Shown piece after piece: positions 34,089 to 42,651 of a stretch of 64,000 bases of DNA (position 1 is its first letter; each line of letters opens with the position of its first letter). The notes beneath the pieces were generated by a model. The model saw nothing but the letters and a program-made list of their open reading frames with translations, made no database searches and had not been told where the DNA came from. The position numbers and the translations under genes are program-made. This stretch comes from Streptomyces coelicoflavus (GTDB lineage: Bacteria > Actinomycetota > Actinomycetes > Streptomycetales > Streptomycetaceae). Location of the stretch: assembly GCF_003112555.1 (NCBI RefSeq), contig NZ_BEWB01000002.1, forward strand, positions 310,001 through 374,000, given 5' to 3'.

Positions 34089-35450
34089 TCACACGTACCG
34101 CAGTTCCCCCGGCCGCACCGAGCGGCCCAGCAGGGGCAGTGCCGTCGCCGCGGCGAGCAGGCAGGACGCGTACACCGCCGGGGCGACCAGGAGGGCCGTC
34201 CACGGGAGGGAGCCGTCGCCGGTGAGCGAGGAGTACCAGATGCCGATCGCCAGGCCCCCGGCGCCGGCCAGCAGCAGGGCGGGCGCCAGGGGCAGGGCGG
34301 TCTCCAGGAGGAGGGCGCGGTTCAGGACCGTGCGGGGGACCCCGGCGGCGACCTGGGCGGCCAGGGTCCGGCGGCGGGTGGTCAGGGACTCGGCGGTGCC
34401 CACGGCGAGGCCGGACAGGGCGATCGCCAGGGCGACGAGGACGGCCGCGCCGGTCAGGTCAAGGCCGGTCGTGTAGTACGCCAGGTCGGCGGCGCGGTAC
34501 TCCGGATCCGTGGCGCGCAGGTCGGTGAGCATGGCGTGCCGGACGCAGAGGAAGGCCGTGCCGGCGACCGTCACCAGCAGGACCGCGGCATGGGTCCGGG
34601 CCGGGGCCCACGGGTCGTCGCGCAGCCGTTCCGCCGCGAGGAGCGGCGCCGCGGTGCGGGCCCGCACGGCGAGCAGGCCGCCCGTGAACCGGGCCGTGGC
34701 ACCGGCCAGCCACACCACACCCGCGCCCAGCGCGATCACGAGGCTGAAGACGGTCAACGGGGTGCTCCAGTCGAGGCGGTTGCCCGCGACATGCCTCTCG
34801 TTCAGGGCGAGCGGTGCCACTGCCACCAGCACCGCCAGTCCGCTCAGGAACAGCAGCCCCGGTCCACGGCCCGTCCGCTGGGCCACCCGGCGCACCCGGC
34901 CCAGCGGCGAGGCCACCACCCGGCGCAGTGCCACCGCACCCGCCACCGCGCCCAGCGCCGGGACGCCGACCGCGACCAGTACGAAGCCCAGCCAGGTCAC
35001 GGCGGTCGGACCACTCCACAGCCGCAGCACGAACAGGACGGAGAAGACCGTCGCCACCGCCGAGCCCAGCAGACATGCCAGCCCGGTCTCCAGCGCGGCG
35101 ATCCGGCGCACCTGCCCCGGGGCCGCTCCGGCCAGCCGCAGCCCGGCCAGCCGCCGGTCGCGGTGCACGGCACCGATCCGGGCGCACTGGCCGAGGAAGG
35201 CCAGCACCGGCACCAGCAGCAGGAGCAGGCCGCTGATGACCCCGCCCCGAGTGCCGGAACCGGTCAGCAGGCCGTGGAAGTGGGAGACGGAGTAACCGGC
35301 CGGGACCGACGCGAGCGTGACCGCCGCCAGGGCGAAGCCCGTCGCCGCCGCCGCGCCCGCCGCCGTCAGCGCGATCCGCCACCACTCCTTGCGGTCCGAG
35401 CCGTGTACGAGCTGCCGGGCCAGTCGGAGGTCGGAGGTCAGCGTGCTCAC
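34089..35450 (-). CDS. ABC transporter permease, FtsX type
   Basis: A 453-residue FtsX/MacB-like permease. It begins with the cytoplasmic element LRLARQLVHGSDRKEWWRI, then LTAAGAAAATGFALAAVTLA. A block of three membrane helices starts at VISGLLLLLVPVLAFLGQCARIGAVHRDRRLAGLRLAGA, whose RDRRLAGLRLAGA is the coupling helix. The C-terminal FtsX block contains SLTTRRRTLAAQVAAGVPRTVLNRALLLET. The GTG start at 35450 overlaps the ATPase stop, with GGAGGTGA upstream. The operon is PadR - ATPase - permease, a typical drug- or peptide-efflux layout. Confidence 0.9.
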   Translation of the reverse strand: MSTLTSDLRLARQLVHGSDRKEWWRIALTAAGAAAATGFALAAVTLASVPAGYSVSHFHGLLTGSGTRGGVISGLLLLLVPVLAFLGQCARIGAVHRDRRLAGLRLAGAAPGQVRRIAALETGLACLLGSAVATVFSVLFVLRLWSGPTAVTWLGFVLVAVGVPALGAVAGAVALRRVVASPLGRVRRVAQRTGRGPGLLFLSGLAVLVAVAPLALNERHVAGNRLDWSTPLTVFSLVIALGAGVVWLAGATARFTGGLLAVRARTAAPLLAAERLRDDPWAPARTHAAVLLVTVAGTAFLCVRHAMLTDLRATDPEYRAADLAYYTTGLDLTGAAVLVALAIALSGLAVGTAESLTTRRRTLAAQVAAGVPRTVLNRALLLETALPLAPALLLAGAGGLAIGIWYSSLTGDGSLPWTALLVAPAVYASCLLAAATALPLLGRSVRPGELRYV

Positions 35451-36166
35451 GCCGTCACCTCCAGCGGGGACACGGCGCCGTCCCGCAGCCGGACCTCGCG
35501 GTCCGCGTACGCGGCCACCTGGGCGTCGTGCGTGACCAGCAGCACCGCGGTGCCCGACTCCCGGGCCGTGTGCGCCAGCGCGGTCATCACCTCCTCGGTC
35601 GCCAGTGAGTCCAGCGCGCCGGTCGGCTCGTCCGCGAACACCGCCTTCGGCCCGGTGACCAGCGCGCGGGCCAGCGCCGCCCGCTGCGCCTGCCCGCCGC
35701 TCATCTCGCCCGGCCGCAGCTCCTCCTGCCCGCGCACCCCGAACCGCTCCAGCCACTCCCCGGCCCGCGCCCGGGCCTCGGTGCGGGCGGTGCCAGCCAG
35801 CAGCAGGGGCAGCGCCACGTTGTCCACCGCCGTCAGCTCCGGGATCAGCTGTCCGAATTGGAAGACCACGCCGAAGTCGGTGCGCCGCAGCTCGCTCAGC
35901 CGCTTCTCCGGCAGCTCCTCCAGCCGCAGGCCGGCGTACGTCACCGAACCGGCGTCCGGCCGGACGATCCCGGCCAGGCAGTGCAGCAGCGTCGACTTCC
36001 CGCTGCCGCTGGCGCCGGTGACGGCCAGGATCTCCCCGGCCCGCAGTTCGAGGGAGGCGCCGCGCAGGGCCTCGGTCCTGCCGTGCGCCTTCGCCAGTCC
36101 GCGGGCCGTGAGCAGCGGCGGCGCCGCGGTGCCGTGCGTGGCCGTGGCCGTCTCCCCGTGTGTCAT
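35447..36166 (-). CDS. ABC transporter ATP-binding protein
   Basis: A 239-residue MacB/LolD-type ATPase with Walker A VTGASGSGKSTLL, Q-loop VFQFGQLIPELTAVDNV, signature MSGGQAQRAALARAL, Walker B AVFADEPTGALD and H-loop LLVTHD. ATG 36166 overlaps the PadR stop (ATGA), and its own stop overlaps the permease start, so the three genes are translated as one unit. It powers the adjacent FtsX-type permease. The substrate is unknown. Confidence 0.93.
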   Translation of the reverse strand: MTHGETATATHGTAAPPLLTARGLAKAHGRTEALRGASLELRAGEILAVTGASGSGKSTLLHCLAGIVRPDAGSVTYAGLRLEELPEKRLSELRRTDFGVVFQFGQLIPELTAVDNVALPLLLAGTARTEARARAGEWLERFGVRGQEELRPGEMSGGQAQRAALARALVTGPKAVFADEPTGALDSLATEEVMTALAHTARESGTAVLLVTHDAQVAAYADREVRLRDGAVSPLEVTA

Positions 36167-36696
36167 GCGGTACGGACCTCCGTGGTCAGGGTGGTGAGCC
36201 GGGCCGCCGTGGTCGTCATCCAACGGAGGTCGGCGTCGAGGTGGTTGAGGGCGTAGTCGGCCGAGAGCACGGTCGTCAGGTCCGCGCCCGGGGCCGTCTT
36301 GAGTGCCGTGAGCTCCCGCATCCGGCCCATGTGCGCGGCACGCTGGGCCAGCAGATAGGCGCCCGCGTCGCCGCCGGTGAGGATCGAGACGACGACCTTG
36401 GCGAAGATCTCGTTCGTCACGAAGGGCGCGGGCGGTGCGACCTCTACCGCCCAGCGCTCCAGCTCGCGCGCTCCCTCGTCCGTGGCGCGGTACGCGGTCC
36501 GCTCCGGGCCGCCGTCCGACGCGGTGCCGTCGACCTCGGCGAGCCCGTCCCGGACCAGGCGCTGCAACGTCGTGTAGACCTGCCCGTACGCCAGCGGGCG
36601 GGCCTGGGGGAAGCGTTCGTCGTGCCGCCGCTTGAGGTCGTAGCCGTGGCTCGGCCCCGAAGCGAGCAGCCCCAGGAGGATGTGACGGGTGCTCAT
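36163..36696 (-). CDS. PadR-family transcriptional regulator
   Basis: A 177-residue PadR regulator. The N-terminal winged helix reads HILLGLLASGPSHGYDLKRRHDERFP then GQVYTTLQRLVRDGLAE, and the C-terminal half is the dimerisation domain of the Vir_act_alpha_C type. It is the first gene of the ABC exporter operon, and a near-perfect 30-bp palindrome lies 10-39 bases before its ATG, so autoregulation with release by a transported compound is likely. Confidence 0.92.
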   Translation of the reverse strand: MSTRHILLGLLASGPSHGYDLKRRHDERFPQARPLAYGQVYTTLQRLVRDGLAEVDGTASDGGPERTAYRATDEGARELERWAVEVAPPAPFVTNEIFAKVVVSILTGGDAGAYLLAQRAAHMGRMRELTALKTAPGADLTTVLSADYALNHLDADLRWMTTTAARLTTLTTEVRTA

Positions 36697-36705
36697 GAGG
36701 ATCAG

Positions 36706-36735
36706 TATTCACTGAGTACATGTACTGAGTGAATA
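36706..36735. promoter_or_regulatory. 30-bp palindromic PadR operator
   Basis: The left half TATTCACTGAGTACA and the right half TGTACTGAGTGAATA are reverse complements except for one symmetric G/G mismatch in each arm. The A/T-rich ends match the ATGT/ACAT-type recognition seen for PadR proteins. Confidence 0.85.
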
Positions 36736-37011
36736 GCTGAAGGGGATCTGGCGGGGGGCGGCGTGCGTACGTGACCGGTTTGGGCGATCCGCGCTCGGGT
36801 TAGGTGATTTTTTGGCCGGTTCTGCGGTGATTCGGGAAGGGGAGGATGTGACCAGGGCCACGTTGGCGGTATTGGGGCGTCTGTCCTCGCCCGGACTGGG
36901 TAGGGGCTGCCGTAACTCGCCACAAGCGAGCTCGACACACCGCCCGACCCGGAGCCCGATGACGGGCCTGTTCCACCGTCCGACCCAGAGCCTGATCCAA
37001 AGGAGACCCCC
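36736..37011. other. Intergenic region upstream of the small protein and malQ
   Basis: About 276 bp divergent between padR and the malQ-side genes. It contains a relatively AT-rich patch (36800-36830, gggttaggtgattttttgg) that stands out in this GC-rich sequence and may mark a promoter. The region ends in the strong ribosome site AAAGGAG of the next gene. No long open frame on the plus strand is convincing. Confidence 0.5.
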
Positions 37012-37323
37012 GTGGCTGCACTGGCGCCCCTTCTGCTGCCGGCCCCTTCCAAACCCGTGGCGGAGCCGTCCACCCCCTGGGCGGAGCCCTCCGCCGCCTC
37101 CGAGACCCCGCACTACTGCGTCTTCGGTGCCACCGGCAGCTGCGCCGACACCCCGCTGACCAGCGAACCGCCGCTGCCCGACGCCGAACCCCTCACCAGC
37201 GAGTCGCCGTTCGCCGACGCCGTACCGCTGACCAGCGAGTCCTCGCCCGAACTCACGGCCGACGTGCCGGAGCAGGGCGGCCCCTCCTTCGCCGTCCCCG
37301 TCCCGGAACCCACGAGGCCGTAG
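37012..37323 (+). CDS. Small Pro/Ser/Glu-rich protein upstream of malQ
   Basis: A 103-residue protein of unknown function. The GTG start has a strong AAAGGAG site at 7-base spacing and the stop is 9 bases before malQ, which supports it being real. The N-terminus MAALAPLLLPAPSKPVAEP is not a clear signal peptide. The centre has the motif HYCVFGATGSCAD with two cysteines, and then three spaced PLTSE repeats (PLTSEPPLPDAE, PLTSESPFADAV, PLTSESSPELT). I know no characterised family; it looks intrinsically disordered. Confidence 0.65.
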   Translation: MAALAPLLLPAPSKPVAEPSTPWAEPSAASETPHYCVFGATGSCADTPLTSEPPLPDAEPLTSESPFADAVPLTSESSPELTADVPEQGGPSFAVPVPEPTRP

Positions 37324-37332
37324 AGGAAGCAG

Positions 37333-39444
37333 ATGCCCGCAGCGCAGCCGGCCGAGCCCCCCACCGAGGACCTTCCCGAGGATCTGACCAGGCTCGCCGC
37401 CCTGCACGGCGTCGCCACCTCCTACCGTCCCTCCCCGGACCGCACCGTCCGGGCCTCGGCCACCGCCGTCACCCTCGCGCTGGCCGCCCTCGGCGTGGAC
37501 ACGGGCAGCCCCGGGGCCGTACGGGCCGCGCTCACCGCCCGCGAGACCGAGCTGCGCGAGCGGCTGCTGCCGCCCACCGTCGTCCGCTGGGACGGCGGGG
37601 GCACCCCGGCCGCGCTGGCCGCCCTGCCGCCGGGCACCCGGCTGCGCGTCGACACCGAGCAGGGCGAGCGCCACGACGGCGCCGACGGGGTGCCGAACGG
37701 GGTCCACCGGCTGACCGCCACCGCGCCCGACGGCCGGACCGCCGTGGCCCACCTGATCGTCGCGCCCGCCCGGCTGCCCGCCCCCGCCGCGCGCTCCCAC
37801 GGGTTCCTCGTCCAGCTCTACTCCCTCCTCTCCCGCCGTTCCTGGGGCATGGGCGACCTCGGCGACCTGGGCGAACTCGCCGCCTGGGCCGGACGCGCCC
37901 TCGGCGCCGGATTCGTCCAGGTCAACCCGCTGCACGCGGCCGTGCCCGGCGCCCCCACCGACCCCTCCCCGTACCGGCCCTCCTCGCGCCGCTTCCCCGA
38001 CCCCGTGCACCTGCGGATCGAGGACGTGCCCGAGTTCGCGTACGTCACCGACCACGAGCGCACCCGGGCCCTGCGGGAACGGGCCGGACGGCTGCGCGAG
38101 GGCGTACTGGAGAAGGACGCCCTCATCGACCGGGACGCCGTGTGGGAGCTGAAGCGCGAGGCTCTTGAGCTGCTCCACGAGGTTCCCCTCGGCCCCGGCC
38201 GCCGCGCCGCCTACTGCGACTACCTCGCCGAACAGGGCAGCGCCCTGGAGGACCACGCCACCTGGTGCGCGCTGGCCGAGGTCCACGGCTCCGACTGGCA
38301 CCAGTGGCCCGAGGGCCTGCGCCACCCCCGCTCGGCCGCGACCGACCGCGCCCGCGTCGAGCTGATGGACCGCGTCGACTTCCACTCCCGGCTCACCTGG
38401 CTCACCGACACCCAGCTCACCGCCGCCCAGCGCACCGCCCGCGAGGCCGGCATGCCGGTCGGGATCGTCCACGACCTCGCCGTCGGCGTGCACCCCCGCG
38501 GCGCCGACTCCTGGGCGCAGCAGGAACACTTCGCCGCCGGCATGTCGGCGGGAGCGCCGCCGGACGCCTTCAACGCCCGCGGCCAGGACTGGGGGCTGCC
38601 GCCCTGGCGCCCCGACCGCCTGGCCGACTCCGGGTACGCGCCGTTCCGGGAGCTGCTGCGCGGCCTGTTCCGCTATGCCGGGGCGCTGCGCGTCGACCAC
38701 GTCATGGGCCTGTTCCGGCTCTGGTGGGTGCCCGAGGGCCGCCCGCCCACCGAGGGCACCTACGTCCACTACGACGCGGAGGCCATGCTCGCCGTCCTCG
38801 TCCTCGAGGCGGGCCGGGCCGGTGCCGTCGTCATCGGCGAGGACCTGGGCACCGTGGAACCCGGCGTGCGCGAGGCGCTGCGCGAGCGCGGGGTGCTGGG
38901 CACCTCGGTGCTGTGGTTCGAACGGGACTGGACCGGCGACGGCAGCCCCCTGCCGCCCGAGCGGTGGCGCGCCGACTGCCTGGCCACCGCCACCACCCAC
39001 GACCTGCCGTCCACCGCCGCCCGCCTCACCGGCGAACACGTCGAACTCCGCGACCGTCTCGGCCTGCTCACCCGCCCGCTGGAGGAGGAACGCGTCGGGG
39101 CCGCGACGGACACCGCGGAATGGCTGGACGTCCTGGCCCGGCTCGGGCTGCTGCACGGGACCGGCGGGGACACCGGCACCCCGGCCGAGGAGGCCGGGAT
39201 CCAGGCCGTGCACCGCTTCCTGCTGCGCACCCCCGCCCGCATGGTCGGCATCTGGCTCCCGGACACCGTCGGCGACCGCCGCCCCCAGAACCTCCCCGGC
39301 ACCTGGGACCAGTACCCGAACTGGCGCCTGCCCCTCGCCGACGCCGGGGGCCGCCCGGTGACCCTGGAGGACCTCGCCGCCTCGCCCCGCCTGCACGCGC
39401 TCGTCGACGTGGTGCGGGAACGCGGCGGCGACCGGGACGGTTGA
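37333..39444 (+). CDS. malQ: 4-alpha-glucanotransferase (amylomaltase)
   Basis: A 703-residue GH77 enzyme that transfers maltosyl or longer glucan units between alpha-1,4 chains in maltodextrin and glycogen metabolism. The catalytic sites are visible: LRVDHVMGLFRLWW with the nucleophile Asp, VIGEDLGTVEPGV with the acid/base Glu, and TTHDLPSTAARLTG with the transition-state Asp. The length matches actinobacterial MalQ, which carries an extra N-terminal domain of about 170 residues not found in shorter plant-type enzymes. The ATG is preceded by GAGGAAG. No mal regulator gene is nearby. Confidence 0.96.
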   Translation: MPAAQPAEPPTEDLPEDLTRLAALHGVATSYRPSPDRTVRASATAVTLALAALGVDTGSPGAVRAALTARETELRERLLPPTVVRWDGGGTPAALAALPPGTRLRVDTEQGERHDGADGVPNGVHRLTATAPDGRTAVAHLIVAPARLPAPAARSHGFLVQLYSLLSRRSWGMGDLGDLGELAAWAGRALGAGFVQVNPLHAAVPGAPTDPSPYRPSSRRFPDPVHLRIEDVPEFAYVTDHERTRALRERAGRLREGVLEKDALIDRDAVWELKREALELLHEVPLGPGRRAAYCDYLAEQGSALEDHATWCALAEVHGSDWHQWPEGLRHPRSAATDRARVELMDRVDFHSRLTWLTDTQLTAAQRTAREAGMPVGIVHDLAVGVHPRGADSWAQQEHFAAGMSAGAPPDAFNARGQDWGLPPWRPDRLADSGYAPFRELLRGLFRYAGALRVDHVMGLFRLWWVPEGRPPTEGTYVHYDAEAMLAVLVLEAGRAGAVVIGEDLGTVEPGVREALRERGVLGTSVLWFERDWTGDGSPLPPERWRADCLATATTHDLPSTAARLTGEHVELRDRLGLLTRPLEEERVGAATDTAEWLDVLARLGLLHGTGGDTGTPAEEAGIQAVHRFLLRTPARMVGIWLPDTVGDRRPQNLPGTWDQYPNWRLPLADAGGRPVTLEDLAASPRLHALVDVVRERGGDRDG

Positions 39445-39528
39445 ACGGGGCGGGTCCGCCGGACGCCCACGGGCCCGTACGGGCACCCCGGGCGCGCGGG
39501 CGCCGGGAGCATTCGCTAACTTGGCACC

Positions 39529-39816
39529 GTGGACAAGAAGAACGCCCTGCGCGCCGGCGCCCTGGCAGCCGGTACGACGCTGATGATGCTGCTCATGTCG
39601 TCCCCCGCGCTCGCGCTGACGCGCGACGACGGCGACGACCCCGGCACCGGCCTGAGCGTCGTCGAGACGCTGGGCCTCTACGTCCTGGCCCCGATCGCGC
39701 TGTTCGCGATCATCGCGGGCCTGACCATGGTCCTGGACCGGTCGCACCCGGACCACCTGGTGAAGACCCCCGGCACGAAGGCCAAGGGCAAGGTCAAGGC
39801 CGGCGCGAAGGCCTGA
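39529..39816 (+). CDS. Small membrane protein (95 aa)
   Basis: A 95-residue protein with two hydrophobic segments: a signal-anchor or signal peptide (ALAAGTTLMMLLMSSPALALT) and a membrane helix (LGLYVLAPIALFAIIAGLTMVL). A basic Lys/Ala-rich tail (KAKGKVKAGAKA) follows. The TLMMLLMSSPALA stretch could be a cleavable signal with the site after ALA. The GTG start lacks a Shine-Dalgarno; a TAACTT -10-like box lies 10-15 bases before it, so the transcript may be leaderless. Function unknown, but homologues are common in Streptomyces. Confidence 0.75.
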   Translation: MDKKNALRAGALAAGTTLMMLLMSSPALALTRDDGDDPGTGLSVVETLGLYVLAPIALFAIIAGLTMVLDRSHPDHLVKTPGTKAKGKVKAGAKA

Positions 39817-39846
39817 CCTCCCGCCCGGCCCCCCCACCCAGGCTCC

Positions 39847-39914
39847 CCCGAGGGCGCCGCCCCCGCCGCACGTACGCGCGTCAGCCGTACGCCGACGGGG
39901 ACGGCGCCCTCGGG
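39847..39914. terminator. Bidirectional terminator between small protein and marR
   Basis: A perfect 13-bp stem, CCCGAGGGCGCCG (39847-39859) with CGGCGCCCTCGGG (39902-39914), encloses a 42-base loop. The loop itself can form a second hairpin, CGTACG-N9-CGTACG. It lies between two convergent genes. Confidence 0.75.
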
Positions 39915-39946
39915 CGTTTCCGGCGCTGCCGAGGACGGGCCGGGGC

Positions 39947-40456
39947 CTACCTCTCGGTGCCGGCGAGGAGGTCCCGCAGCAGGCCGGCCAGGAGAGCGGC
40001 CCGTTCCGGGTCCAGGGAGGCCAGGGCCTCGGTCTGGGCGGCGAGGCCCGCGCCGACCGCCTCGTCGATCAGCTCCAGGCCCCGGTCGGTGAGCGTGACC
40101 TGGAGTCCCCGGCGGTCGTGCGGGTCGGGGGAGCGGCGCAGCAGGCCCGCACGCTCCAGCTTGTCGAGCCGGCCGGTCATGCCGCCGGTGGTGAGCATCA
40201 GCGTGGCCGAGAGCTGCCGGGGGGAGAGCGTGTACGGCTCGCCGGAGCGGCGCAGGGTGGCCAGGGCGTCGAACTCCCCGCGCGAGATGCCGAAGCGCGC
40301 GTACGCCTGCTCCATCCGGTCGCCCATCGCGCGCGCCAGCCGGAAGACCCGGCCGAACACCTCCATGCCGGCCGTGTCGAGGTCGGGCCGCACCGCCGCC
40401 CACTGGCCGATGATCACGTCGACGGGGTCCTCGGGGGCCTCGGGGTGTTCAGTCAT
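39947..40456 (-). CDS. MarR-family transcriptional regulator
   Basis: A 169-residue MarR protein. The winged helix is FDALATLRRSGEPYTLSPRQLSATLMLTTGGMTGRLDKLERAGLLRRSPDPHDRRGLQVTLT, containing the wing DPHDRR. A helical N-terminus and C-terminus form the dimer interface. ATG 40456 (MTEHPE) is chosen; GATACT lies 6 bases upstream on its strand and suggests a leaderless transcript. It is divergent from the EamA exporter gene, which it probably represses. Confidence 0.9.
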   Translation of the reverse strand: MTEHPEAPEDPVDVIIGQWAAVRPDLDTAGMEVFGRVFRLARAMGDRMEQAYARFGISRGEFDALATLRRSGEPYTLSPRQLSATLMLTTGGMTGRLDKLERAGLLRRSPDPHDRRGLQVTLTDRGLELIDEAVGAGLAAQTEALASLDPERAALLAGLLRDLLAGTER

Positions 40457-40555
40457 GCGACGAGTATCGCCGCCGGCGGTCTGCTCCCCGCGCCGCTCGC
40501 CCTCCTCGTCGAGGCGCCCCGCGCGGGCGAACGGCCGCGTCGCCCGCACCTTTCA

Positions 40556-40572
40556 GTTCTGCTTCAAAGAAC
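40556..40572. promoter_or_regulatory. Candidate MarR operator
   Basis: GTTCT-N7-AGAAC is a perfect 17-bp inverted repeat in the divergent marR/eamA region. The close CGAAGATTCG at 40578-40587 is nearly palindromic. Assignment to the MarR protein is only by position. Confidence 0.4.
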
Positions 40573-40653
40573 GGTCGCGAAGATTCGATGGACCTGACGG
40601 GTCCGGCCCTGCGACGGTAGGTCCGCCAGACCTCCGACCAGGAAAGGACCTTC

Positions 40654-41592
40654 GTGGCCACAGCCGCCCGCCGGACCACCGTCCGGAGCAGCTCCGGACG
40701 GACGACCGCCCCGGCGGCGCGGCCGACGGCGCCCGCCGCCCTCGGTCTCGCGCTCGCCGTGGTCGCCACCGTCGTCTGGTCCGGCAGCTTCGTCACCTCG
40801 CGGGCCCTCGGCGACAGCGTGCCGCCCGTCCAGCACGCGTTCTGGCGCTGGGTGGTGGCCCTCGCCGTCGTCGCCCCCTTCGGCGCCCGGCGGGCCTGGC
40901 GGCAGCGCGCGCTGATCCGGCGCCACCTCGGCTTCGTGGTCCTCGCCTCCCTGCTCGGCGTGACCGTCTACAACACCCTCGTCAACCAGGCCGGCGTCAC
41001 CACCCCCGCCGCCAACATGGGCATGATCATGGCGGCGTCCCCGGTGCTCATGGCCCTGTACGAGCGGGCGGGCGGCGTCCGGCTCGGCGCCCGCCGGATC
41101 GCCGGGCTGGTCGTCGCCTGCGCCGGCGTCCTGCTGCTCGTCGGAGGCGACGGGGCGTCCTTCTCGGCCGGCGACCTGTGGATGATCGCCGCCGCCTGCT
41201 GCTTCGGGTCGTACAGCGCACTGCTGCGCCGCAGGCCCGAGGGGCTGGACGGGGCCGGGTTCCTGTTCACCACGTTCCTCGTCGGCACCGTCCTGCTGCT
41301 GCCCGCCCAAGGCGTCAGCCTCGCCGTCCAGGGCGGCTTCCGGCCGACGGCGGGCACCGTCTGGCCGCTGCTGTACGTCGGCGTCGCCTCCTCCGCCGTC
41401 GCCTTCTTCGCCTGGAACAAGGCGGTCTCCCTGATCGGCCCCTCCCGCGCCGGGGTCGTCTACTACCTCCAGCCGGTGTGCGTCGCCCTGCTGTCGTGGG
41501 CCCTGCTCGCCGAGCCGACCGGCTGGGCACAGGCGGGCTGCATGGCGCTGATCCTCGGCGGCGTCGTCCTCGGCGCGGGGGCCCGCCGGTAG
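40654..41592 (+). CDS. EamA-family (DMT) exporter
   Basis: A 312-residue membrane protein with the EamA duplication: two sets of five membrane helices, starting with LGLALAVVATVVWSGSFVTSRAL and MIAAACCFGSYSALLRRRP. VGVASSAVAFFAWNKAV is the typical end of the second repeat. Members export amino acids, drugs or metabolites. Start GTG 40654 has AAAGGA at 7-base spacing. It is divergent from a MarR gene and 29 bases upstream of a LysR gene in the same direction, so more than one regulator may act here. Confidence 0.92.
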   Translation: MATAARRTTVRSSSGRTTAPAARPTAPAALGLALAVVATVVWSGSFVTSRALGDSVPPVQHAFWRWVVALAVVAPFGARRAWRQRALIRRHLGFVVLASLLGVTVYNTLVNQAGVTTPAANMGMIMAASPVLMALYERAGGVRLGARRIAGLVVACAGVLLLVGGDGASFSAGDLWMIAAACCFGSYSALLRRRPEGLDGAGFLFTTFLVGTVLLLPAQGVSLAVQGGFRPTAGTVWPLLYVGVASSAVAFFAWNKAVSLIGPSRAGVVYYLQPVCVALLSWALLAEPTGWAQAGCMALILGGVVLGAGARR

Positions 41593-41621
41593 GCCGCGGG
41601 GCGCGCCGGTAGGTTGCCGTC

Positions 41622-42527
41622 ATGGCCGACTGGGACATCCGCAAGCTGCAGATCCTGCGGACGCTGCGGGAGAGGGGCACGGTGACCGCGACGGCCGAGG
41701 CGCTGCACATGACGCCGTCCGCCGTGTCCCAGCAGCTGACCAACCTTTCCAGGCAGCTCGGCGTGGAGCTGCTCCAGGCCCACGGCAGGAGGGTCCGGCT
41801 GACGGACGCGGCGCGGCTGGTGCTGGGGCACGCCGAGGCGGTGTTCGAGCAACTGGAGCGCGCCGACGCCGAGCTGGCGGCGCACATCCGGGGCGAGGCC
41901 GGCGAGGTGCGGGTCGGCGCCTTCTCCACCGCCGTGCCCGCCCTCGTCGTACCGGCCGTCACCGCCCTGCGCGCCACGCGCCCGGGGATCGCGGTGCGGG
42001 TGCGGGAGGCCGAGGCGCAGGAGGCGTACGAGCTGCTTGCCGCCGGGGAGGTGGACCTCGCGCTGTCGCTGGCCGCGCAGGCGCCGAGCGCCGTCGACCC
42101 GCGCTTCACCCGTGTCCCGCTGCTCGCCGACCCGCTGGACGTCGCCCTGCCCGGCGACCACCCGCTGGCCCGCGCGGAGCGGCTGCGGCTGGCCGACCTC
42201 GCCGCCGAACCGTGGATCTTCGGCGGCAGCGGCCCCTGGTCCGACATCACCCGCGGCGCCTGCGAGGCCGCCGGGTTCCGGCCGTACCAGGGGCACGCGG
42301 CGGCCGGCTGGCCGGCGATCCTCGCCATGGTCGAGGCGGGCATGGGCGTCGCCCTGGTGCCGCGCATGGCGGCCGTGCCCCGCGACGGGGTGGTGATGCG
42401 CGAACTGCACGTCGACCGCCCCGTCCGGCACGTCGTCGCGGCCATGCGCAAGGGCGCGGAGGACGCCCCCGCGGTCGCCACCGTCCTCACGGCCCTGCGG
42501 GCGGCGGCGGAGGGGCGCGCCGCCTGA
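41622..42527 (+). CDS. LysR-family transcriptional regulator
   Basis: A 301-residue LysR regulator. The N-terminal helix-turn-helix reads ILRTLRERGTVTATAEALHMTPSAVSQQLTNLSRQLGVELL, followed by the effector-binding domain (VRVGAFSTAVPALVVPAVTALRATRPGI then SAVDPRFTRVPLLADPLDVALPGDHPLA). It lies 29 bases after the EamA gene. A TAGGTT box 8-13 bases before the ATG, with no Shine-Dalgarno, suggests a leaderless transcript of its own. The target is likely the EamA gene or a distant locus. Confidence 0.93.
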   Translation: MADWDIRKLQILRTLRERGTVTATAEALHMTPSAVSQQLTNLSRQLGVELLQAHGRRVRLTDAARLVLGHAEAVFEQLERADAELAAHIRGEAGEVRVGAFSTAVPALVVPAVTALRATRPGIAVRVREAEAQEAYELLAAGEVDLALSLAAQAPSAVDPRFTRVPLLADPLDVALPGDHPLARAERLRLADLAAEPWIFGGSGPWSDITRGACEAAGFRPYQGHAAAGWPAILAMVEAGMGVALVPRMAAVPRDGVVMRELHVDRPVRHVVAAMRKGAEDAPAVATVLTALRAAAEGRAA

Positions 42528-42592
42528 AGCCCACGCGGCGGAGCCGCACGTCGGTACGGCCGGTCCCGCGCCCCTGCCCCCGAGCACGCGCA

Positions 42593-42627
42593 GAGGGGGC
42601 GCCCCGTGTGACACCGGGCGCCCCCTC
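42593..42627. terminator. Bidirectional terminator, lysR / pepN
   Basis: A perfect 12-bp stem, GAGGGGGCGCCC (42593-42604) with GGGCGCCCCCTC (42616-42627), encloses an 11-base loop between two convergent stops. Confidence 0.85.
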
Positions 42628-42651
42628 GTCCGTAACGGACGGACCGACCGC

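Noticed and set aside
36709..39837. Minus-strand open frame of 1042 codons over malQ
   Set aside because: Low-complexity Gly/Val/Arg shadow of malQ; the malQ catalytic motifs on the plus strand are intact.
38265..41612. Plus-strand open frame of 1115 codons crossing malQ, marR and eamA
   Set aside because: It crosses genes of both strands and consists mainly of Arg and Pro; a frame-shadow artefact.
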